Source of the DNA: Acanthamoeba castellanii str. Neff
Taxonomy: Eukaryota; Discosea; Longamoebia; Acanthamoebidae
Length of the DNA stretch: 64,000 nucleotides
NCBI RefSeq assembly: GCF_000313135.1
Contig: NW_004457611.1
Span: 295,224-359,223 of the forward strand
Direction: 5' to 3'
A program made the position numbers and the translations under genes. The notes below the pieces were generated by a model. It searched no databases and was not told where the DNA came from. It was given only the letters and a program-made list of their open reading frames with translations. Positions 56,838 to 64,000 of this stretch are shown one piece after another. The stretch's first letter is position 1. Each line of letters starts with the position of its first letter.

Positions 56838-58461
56838 GGTAAGGTAAGGTTGGGTATGTACCCAGACTTGATGTCCAAGGCGTTGTAGCAGAAGTCGTAG
56901 TCGATTGGCGCAATTGGGATCCACTTCATCCTGCCCAAACGAACGAATGAAGGAATGTTGAAGTAATGCTGGCTGGTGTGATGAAGATGGTGATGACGAC
57001 AATGGAGATTATGCTGGCGATGATAAGGGGAAGTAGAGTAGTAAGTAGTACTTGCGGAACAGCGTAGGGAAGTCTTCATTGTAGAAAAACTCCTCGTTGA
57101 TCTCCTCGAGCCCCGCGCACTGGACAAACGCCATCATGCCTGGCGCGTCCATCGGCACTCCGTTACTCCACTTCAACAGCGCGCTCAGCTCTGGACGCAC
57201 ACACCGCACACACCGCACGCACCGCACACCACATACGAGAGAGGACGTGAGCGCGCGAGTTGCATGAACAAGGGCTTGGCACGAGTCTCTACCGGGTGGA
57301 AACTTCAGCTGAAACTTCTTCTCGGCCGCCGCGATCTCCTCGTCCGTCGCAGGCTTGAGCTTGAGCGGGGCCTTCATCGAGGAGGCCAGAATCGCGTCGA
57401 TCCGGCCCAGCAGGCGGCGCATCATCGCCGCCTTATCCTTCTGTGCATACGACACGCGACACGCGACACATGCACTCGCAAGTTAGTCATTTTGTGACTC
57501 CTTCAGAGCGCCGGTTTGTCAGCACCTTCTCGATGGCCTCGACCACCTCGTCGGGCAGGCCCAGGTCGTGGTAGGCCACCTCGTGCTTCACCACGAGGTT
57601 CGCGCACAGGGCGGCCAGGCTCTGCGGCGCCACCTGGCTCGTGCCAGCCCACCAAAAAGAAACAAAGGCATCTCAGCCACCAGACCAGTGCCGCGCGCAG
57701 GCCACTTCGAAGACTTGGTACCCGGAGAGAGGGAGAGTCCTTGAAGACCGGAGCCAGCGACGGGTCTTCGCTGATGGCCTTCTTGACGACGCTCGGCGGG
57801 ACCCTAGGTCAATGACGGCACGTCGGAGTTAAAACAATTAAGGGAGATCGTGTGTTGTGTGCCACATCGTCGTATGTGTGTCGTGTCGCGTCGTGTCGTG
57901 CGTGTGTGTCGTGCGCACCCATGGACGGCCGGGCGAGTATTGACGGCTTCAGTGGCCCCAACCTCGGCGATCTTGGAGGCCCGCCCAGCAGGACCCGGGC
58001 GCAGTACTGCGCCACCTTTGTCTCCTCCACCACCTCGCCACCGTCCTCCCGTAGAACTGCGCCCATAAATAATATTACTTCAGTTATCACCACAACTTCA
58101 TCATAAATAAATAAATAAATATATAAATAAATAGCAAGACGTGAGCCAAACCAGTGAGGACTGCGGCGACAAGTGCCGGCGGACATTTTTGCACCCCGTC
58201 GACACTCAGCCCGGCAGCGAGCTCGGGGTCGTTCGGGAAGAGGGCCTGCCACCTCTGCTGGGTGGTCTCGGGGTCCAGCTTCTGCTTCGGCTTCTTCCCC
58301 GCCGAGGCCTCGCCGGTGGCGGGCGCAGTCGCCGGCTGCTGGAAGGTGCGCAGCAGTTCGTTCAGCAGGCCCAGCACCAGCGTAATTGAGTCGCGCGAGA
58401 GGCACACAACCAAATCCTCGTCCCGCAGGTGCCTGCCGACCACCGCCCGCACCTGTGCTGC
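56085..58461 (-). CDS. SUKH-SAP protein, copy B, start codon not found
   Basis: Tandem paralogue of copy A with the same exon order: 58461-58152, ~58056-57919, 57803-57722, 57633-57526, 57440-57293, 57190-57052, 56930-56862, 56733-56631, 56456-56085. Matching blocks: LDPETTQQRWQALFPNDPEL, SLAALCANLVVKHEVAYHDL, LKLKPATDEEIAAAEKKFQL, FPPG, ELSALLKWSNGVPMDAPGM, MKWIPIAPIDYDFCYNALDI, and the SAP-like LKEHKMTELRAFAKKHNIRV. The tail is shorter than in A. At the place of A's start (TAG/ATGCAGGGG) copy B reads ATGTAG/GCAGCACAG, so no in-frame ATG exists; the first exon, if any, would lie in the CpG-poor block beyond 58.47 kb. The donor of the second exon is ambiguous (one option is out of phase). May be a 5'-truncated but otherwise intact copy. 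Confidence 0.7.
56461..56578. repeat. Intronic 7-bp minisatellite (GTGCGTG)n
   Basis: About sixteen near-perfect units in the last intron of SUKH-SAP copy B, with one GTGTGTG variant near the start. The high identity suggests active length change. Confidence 0.9.
56795..56836. repeat. (ATG)14 microsatellite
   Basis: Fourteen uninterrupted ATG units inside an intron of SUKH-SAP copy B. Confidence 0.95.
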
Positions 58462-59355
58462 CTACATCGTGTGTTGTATTAACAAAACAAACAAAAAACT
58501 ACGAAGAAAAAACAAAACGAAAATAAATGGCCCTTGAACTGAAAGTAGTTTTTTCCTGTCTTTCTGTTGACCAATCAGTTGCTCTTGTGGCAAGCACTCT
58601 TGATCATGCTGTCCTTGATGACATGCAACAGGCTGATGGTGGGCTAGATGCTTCACAGCAACAGTTGCATTGAGTGTTGCTTCCATATTCCTCTCTCTAG
58701 AATGACCCAGTCAAAAAGGGAGTACATTAAACACCAGGAGATTGTGCAGTATGTTCAGAAACCAGCAAGAATGGGGTGTCAAAACAGACAACATCAAGCA
58801 TGTGGGGTTCCTGGTCTTCCACTTTTTGAAAACCATCAATTTCTTAAACAACCAGGTTTTATTTTGGACATAAATGCACATGCAGGAACTGGTAGGCTGT
58901 ACAGATAGTTGGCCAAAATGGCCTGTTTTCATGATTCTTCTTTTGAGATTTCTCATTTTTGGCCTTATGAACAAGGTACACTGTCCCCTTTTCATGAACA
59001 CCAAGCTGGAGAGTGAGATGGGAGGGGCAAGGATTGTGGAGAAATTAGAATTGTAAGTGCCCCATTGAGCAGTGGCAGGGGGGGTGTATTGAGGAGTGAT
59101 TGTGGGGGGCTGTGCTGTTGTTGGCCCTGGGTTGGGGGTGATGGAAAACCTTAGAATCTACTAGATCAGAGATGCTTGCACTTTCAGGTATGTGTAGGAG
59201 AGTGGTGTAGGATGCTTGGGGAGTGGAGTTGTTGTGTGAGGTCATTGCTGGTACTTGTGGTAACAAGCCATGGCATTCACCCCAAGTCCATTGGTGGCTG
59301 AAAATAAAAATAAACTAAAAATCAGATAAGTTTGTTTTTCTTCTTGGTGGAGGGC
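58462..59355. other. CpG-poor block, start; no intact gene
   Basis: AT- and TG/CA-rich sequence beginning at the broken 5' end of SUKH-SAP copy B. Fragmentary coding-like stretches in different frames (for example EWGVKTDNIKHVGFLVFHFL near 58770) are interrupted by stops and match no known family. Probably gene remnants. Confidence 0.4.
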
Positions 59356-60558
59356 ATGGCAGTGTTGTGGCTGCTTGGTATGGGCGTGGCTGTGCTGGCG
59401 ATCCTCCTGCACTATGTACGCTGCTCACACACAAAAAGCAACGCCAAAACTTCCCTCACTGGAAAGCAACACAACTGCTAACATCATTTTCGGGGGGGGC
59501 GTGTGCAGGTGTACAAGGCCTTCAGCTGGGTCCGTCCCCTTCCCCATCATCAGCAGCACTCATCTTTGTATGCCTGCTCCCCTCTCTTTTTTTAACTTTT
59601 TCTACTTTATTTTTATTCACCTTTTTTTTGCTGTTGTTGTCACCTCAGCAGTCCACCACGCCAAAGCGTTCCATGAGCTGCTATGGCCCCCAACAACAAA
59701 TCAAGAAGACAATGAAGAAGCAAGACAGTGTGGTGGATGTGGTGCCCAATTGGGTATGTGTCTGGCACCTTCTGGACTGTGGGCAGCAGGTCCTTGCGCT
59801 GGCCTTCCACAAGTGGTGGCAACTCCTCAAGTGGGGTGACTGGATGCCCAATTTGCCTGTGGCCTGGGCCTTCTTTGAAAAGAACAGCCCCAAAGGTGAG
59901 GGCTGGCCAGCCTTCCAGAAGGCCACCCCAGCCCAGTGGGTCCAGCTTGTTGCAGGTACCACTGAATGGTGGGACATTACCCTACTGTGCCTGGTGCTCC
60001 AGCACTCAGCTTGGCCATGTGTGCCACCCAGCCAAGAGAAAAAGGCAATCAATGCACTGTGGAAGGCACATAATGCTGTTGCCCACACACTGCCTTTGCA
60101 ACTGCCTGTGCAGGAGGTGAGCAATCTGCTGCACCATGTCATGACTAGCCTTGTCACACTGGGCAAGGACAAAGCCAAACTCAATCACTTTCTTCTCAAC
60201 AAGCAATGTGGTGGTAACATTTCATGTGTGTCATGTGTGTTGTGTGTGTTGTATGTGTCGTGTGTCATGTGTGTCATGTGTGTCATGTGTGTCATATGTG
60301 TGCAGATGGGCGTTTTATTTCAAGTTTTATTTGATTTTAAGCAGCCATTTGTTTCTCTCTCTTCGCCCAACACAGCAGTGACCAGCTTGAGTGGGGTGGG
60401 AGTGGCCTATCACAGGCCAGTGAGAAGGTCCTGGCCAAGGCCAAGCACCTCAATGAGAAGGCCAACAAAAAGTACCAGGCCAGGCGCTTTGAAGAGGCCA
60501 TCAAGCTCTACACCAAGGCCCTGGAGTTGCCCCTGCTGCCCAAGGAGGAGCTGTGCAG
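59356..60558 (+). pseudogene. Decayed membrane-anchored HEPN-TPR-like gene
   Basis: Coding remnants in order: an N-terminal membrane segment (MAVLWLLGMGVAVLAILLHY, 59356-59415); AVHHAKAFHELLWPPTTNQE; a long domain (VLALAFHKWWQLLKWGDW, WWDITLLCLVLQHS, then AHNAVAHTLPLQLPVQEV); and a TPR start (LNEKANKKYQARRFEEAIKL, YTKALELPLLPKEEL). The third part resembles DZIP3-type HEPN domains, whose catalytic pattern is R-N-x3-H; here it reads H-N-x3-H, a change that one CpG transition (CGT to CAT) explains. At least one exon junction is out of phase, the TPR stops after one repeat, and an intron (60214-60305) shows TG/CA where other introns have CG. I call it a pseudogene, though parts have long open frames. 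Confidence 0.45.
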
Positions 60559-60906
60559 AAGGTGGTCTTCACCAGTGAGAACAGATGCAATCAGGCCAAT
60601 GGAGTCAAGACATGCAGTGGGAAGGTGGTGTACAACTTCAATACATCGACCTGCTACGCCTACTCTGGCTACTACTTGGCTTCTGACTTCACCAACCTGT
60701 TCATCCAGTATGTCAACCAGCCTGGCACTGTTGGCTGGGCGACCTTCTTCTTCACCAGCAATCAGTGCTTGAGCTCCACCCTCACCAGCAGGTACATCAG
60801 GTTCTGCCCTGACAACACCTGCTGCATGGCCCCACTCAGAATTGGAAATTACACCCTGGGCTGCTTTGAGGTCAAGGGTCCACACAAGACCAACCACCAC
60901 TTGTAG
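60559..60906 (+). CDS. Cys-rich protein exon, partial, unknown
   Basis: A 115-residue open frame, entered after a possible acceptor (TGTGCAG) and ending at TAG, with eight Cys (TSENRCNQANGVKTCSGK, then FNTSTCYAYSGYYLASDF, CLSSTLTSRYIRFCPDNTCC). Looks like an extracellular disulfide-rich domain. It has no ATG and begins inside the truncated TPR segment in another frame, so it is probably a fragment joined by rearrangement. Not recognised. Confidence 0.4.
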   Translation, partial: KVVFTSENRCNQANGVKTCSGKVVYNFNTSTCYAYSGYYLASDFTNLFIQYVNQPGTVGWATFFFTSNQCLSSTLTSRYIRFCPDNTCCMAPLRIGNYTLGCFEVKGPHKTNHHL

Positions 60907-62220
60907 TTGCTTTTCTTGCCTTAACAGCTTTCACCTTGATTTTTACAATCATCCCTTACCCCCCTCTTATGCATGTCACTGCTTTGCTGACACATGCCCA
61001 CCACACTTTGCACAAACACAAACGTCACCATCAACTTCTCTCTTCCCTTGGTCAGCCGTAGGGTGGCGCCTGCAAACACAAAAAAAGTGCCTGCCAGCCA
61101 ACTGTCAGACTGAAATTCAGTCTTGGCCTGAAATTTCAGGCGTGTACAACCCAGCAAGTTAGGAGGTAAAGCAGAGGTATTTATTGGCCAATAGAAGCAG
61201 CGTGCTTAACCTTTAGATCAGTAGCCCTCATTGGCTGGTCAGCCATTTCCTATTGGCCCAAGAAAAAAAAGAAACATGGAAAGCCATGATTCTTGTTTCC
61301 AGGTGAACAATCACTAGAGAGATTGAGGAGAGGTAATGAAGGCTGGCGAGAAATTTGACACTGGTGGTGATGACTGGTAGTGACTGCAAGATGTGGCAAG
61401 AGATTGATGTGTTCATCTTCTGGCTGGTGTGGCCTCCAATTGGGGAGTCTGGGCAAGCTCCCCATGGGTCCATGTGGCCCTCCTTCCTGCAAGATTTCCA
61501 CACATTAGCCAATACTACTGGGCACTGGCCACACATGAGGCATGGACCATGCAATCACAGCCCTAGTACAGGTGAGCACTGCTGGCAATATATCACTGGC
61601 TGGTCTTTTTCACACTCAACACACTTGAAAAGTGATTTTGTTTGTGAGTTTAAGCCTCTATAAATGGTTTTGACAACACAAAAATGGTTTTACTTTAAAA
61701 ATAGCAAGACAAAATTGGGAGCATCTTGAGAAAATGGCAGAGTAAAATACCATCATAATGAGAGATATGATGCACAGTTAACTGGGCCATCAGGGTCTGG
61801 AATGACACACCCACAGGTGCAGAATTGGTGGTGTGGTTTTAGAGGAATGAAACCAGCTCATGGTTGCACCTCCCACAGCAGAATGGAACAGAGCCTCCTC
61901 CTTCCCTATCATTTTGCACTGGCCCAGTGCAATGAACATTTGGTGTTTTTTGCAGCCTCAACCAACTGGGCCACCAACCACTGGGCCAGTGGAAGGCACC
62001 CAGCCTGGGCTGTGGCCAGCAGGCCACTCTTGTTGTTGACCTCTCCCCGGGTTGTGGCTCGTTGTGGTGATGGTGACGGCCTCCAACCCCCCCCCCACCG
62101 ACGATTCGCCCACCCGGGGGTCTCATCTCATGAGTCAACAAGGCGCAGCAACTCAAGCACTCCTGTTTAGGGTGGGCAGGCCTGGAATCTGACTGGGAAC
62201 GTGAAGAATGAAGATGAGCA
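60907..62220. other. CpG-poor block, remainder
   Basis: 1.3 kb with few CpGs, several ATTGG/CCAAT strings (61175-61260) and no convincing gene. Short coding-like pieces around 61800-62000 lie in shifting frames. Confidence 0.4.
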
Positions 62221-63899
62221 CTACATGAGGAGGCACTTCTTGTTGTCCTTGGCTTCCAGGCCCTCCCATGGCTGCAGGCCAAACACCAGCTGGCCCAGCT
62301 CGCTTGGCTCGAACCCCTGCGGCAGCCGGTGGCGCAGAACCTGAGCCCTGTGTGCGAGTGTTGTTGTTTGTGCTGGAGGTACGAACACCATGGGGCGGGA
62401 GACAGGTACCTCACGCTCCAGATGGAGGAGTTGGTCGGGGGCATGACCACGGCGGGGAACATCTTGAGGTACTGCACGAAGCGGAAATTGGGACCCGTGT
62501 TGGGGTAGTTGCAATGCGGCATCCTCGACGACCACACCACCAACGATCCTATGTGTGTGTGCGTTGTCACACCATCACCACACAAACATGTGAGGCCCAT
62601 GCATCAAATTGGTGTTGTTGGTGTGGTGTATACCCTTGCGTGCGGTGATCTTCTGCGAGTGCTCACGCAGCGGGTCCTCCTTGGGCACGTACACGAACGA
62701 GCCCTGCAAACAATGAATAAAGTTCAATCAGAGAACCAAACACACAGACCTAACCCAGTAGTGTCCAGGGCCTACCTTGTTGAAGATGGGCGTCTGCTTG
62801 GCCCATGTCTCCAGGAATTTGTGGTAGCCCGGCACTGTCTCGAAGCCGCCGTCCTCCTCTGAACCGTGGCGTTCAGTAAACGTCGTGCGGGGTGGCGCGT
62901 GAGGGTACTGGGCATGTGCCCGCGCACGTACCGGTGCTGTCCGAGAGGGCCAGGAGGCCCTGCATCTTCTCGTAGCCCTTAAAGTCCACCGTGCCGTTGT
63001 TCTCGGTGATGAACTTCATCGCACCTGACATCAGCCATCTGCGCATTTGGGGCTTCACATGTTGAAAAACAGAGAGCCCACACATGGCACACACAGCACT
63101 CACGGCACGCGATACGCGATGCACGAGATATGGCACAACACGACACGACGCGACGCGACGCGACGCGACGCATGTTTTGGAGGAGGCGGTACCCGTCGTG
63201 GATGTCCTGCTCTTTCTGTGGGTCGGGGCAGGGTGCGAGGCCGAACCAGGCCCAGACGGCGAGGTCCCAGTGGAACCACTGCTCGGTGGTCTGCCAGTTG
63301 GGCCGGTCCTTGACCACCTCCTCGACCACCTCCACCTCGTTCCCCTCGGCGTCCACGCTCTTCCTCTTCTTCATCATCTTGACGTTCTTCGTCGGCCGCA
63401 TGATGCCGTACCTGATGGATGATGGATGATGATGGTGTACATTATCAACATCAACAACATAAGAGGAGTGTGTGCGGTGTGCAGTGTGCAGTGTGTGCGG
63501 TGGCATGTGTGCGGCGGTGTGTCGTGTGGGAGGGAGACACGCACCGATCGACGGAGGATATGAGTTTCTCGGTGCCGAAGAGGTTGGCGTAGACCTGGTG
63601 CACGCGTGGGTGCTGTCGGTTGGTCCACGCCTGCGGCCCAGCGGCAATGTCGCCGCCCAGGATGCCCATGCCCATGCTCGGCCACGTTTTCCACGTGTTC
63701 GGGTCGTCCCTCGACAGCAGCGTGTCCCCTGTGCCCACCCCACATTCCAGTGGTGAGCCACACCTTCCAGTGGCGAGACCAGCTGACCAGAGGCCTTGGT
63801 ACCATCAAACTTGGCTCGGTTGGCCAGCGCCTCAGTGTCGGTCCAGATCTCGTCGACGGTCGCCTGCCCTCGCCCGTTCGCCACGGTTTCGGTGAAATA
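62221..63899 (-). CDS. PhyH-like 2-oxoglutarate/iron dioxygenase family protein, 5' end uncertain
   Basis: Exons (minus): up to 63899-63803, 63728-63545, 63411-63193, 63038-62932, 62858-62776, 62703-62634, 62548-62415, 62340-62221; junctions are in phase. Landmarks: GMGILGGDIAAGPQAWTNRQ, VYANLFGTEKLISSVDRYG, WFHWDLAVWAWFG (iron-binding HxD), YEKMQGLLALSDST, EEDGGFETVPGYHKFLETWA, PLREHSQKITARK, VVWSSRMPHCNYPNTGPNFR (distal His and Arg). This arrangement fits phytanoyl-CoA dioxygenase-like enzymes; the substrate is unknown. The acidic/basic insert KKRKSVDAEGNEVEVVEEVV precedes the HxD. The stop is TAG at 62221-62223. Upstream of 63899 lies an AT repeat, so the first exon is outside the window or in it unseen. 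Confidence 0.7.
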
Positions 63900-63933
63900 T
63901 ATTATTTATTTATTTATTTATCTAGTTAAATAT

Positions 63934-63965
<32 letters not shown>

Positions 63966-63966
63966 A
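63898..63966. repeat. (TTTA)n/(TAAA)n inverted AT repeat
   Basis: About four ATTT units, then a short centre, then about ten AAAT units, able to form a hairpin. Probably intronic in the dioxygenase-like gene. Confidence 0.8.
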
Positions 63967-64000
63967 ACGTGAAAGATGAAAGATGGGAGGGTGAGGGGAA

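Overview
This window reads as nuclear DNA of a free-living amoebozoan, most likely Acanthamoeba or a close relative. That assignment is an inference from gene style, not from a marker gene. Coding exons are GC-rich, genes are packed a few hundred bases apart on both strands, and nearly every gene is cut by short GT-AG introns. Many introns are filled with CGTGT/ACACG simple repeats. No bacterial operon structure, rRNA or CRISPR array was seen. Exon models below were built by hand from splice signals and phase continuity, so small boundary errors are possible.

Region 1-15.6 kb: a partial polytopic membrane protein, a four-TM protein with an ERF4/golgin-A7-like tail, a small polytopic protein, a zinc-ribbon short-chain dehydrogenase, the G-alpha exchange factor RIC8, a tandem pair of unknown paralogous proteins, a GATA zinc-finger factor and a Ser-rich nuclear-type protein. 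Region 16.3-20 kb is different: low in CpG, four tRNA genes (Gly, Asp, Gly, Val), a 134-bp duplication carrying tRNA-Gly, and two broken genes (an HSDL2-like dehydrogenase and a dioxygenase-like gene).

Region 20-50 kb is gene-dense: an NmrA-like redox sensor, an M28 peptidase with PA domain, a type II membrane glycosyltransferase candidate, a PIF1 helicase, a membrane-anchored CAP-FN3-papain chimera, an F-box/PP2-like protein, a UPF0045 protein, a frameshifted SH3BGR-like thioredoxin-fold gene, a secreted protein, the U1A/U2B'' spliceosomal protein and a protein with two SUMO-interaction-like motifs.

Region 49-58.5 kb holds a large F-box/ankyrin protein and a tandem pair of SUKH (SMI1/KNR4) proteins with SAP-like tails; the upstream copy seems to lack a start codon. 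Region 58.5-62.2 kb is a second CpG-poor block with a decayed HEPN-TPR-like gene. The window ends in a dioxygenase-like gene that is the relatively intact paralogue of the pseudogene at 19-20 kb.

The strongest candidates for new biology are the CAP-FN3-papain membrane protein, the duplicated SUKH-SAP genes, the CpG-poor gene graveyards (suggesting methylation-driven decay), and long perfectly complementary intron repeats flanking one RIC8 exon, which could promote exon circularisation or skipping.
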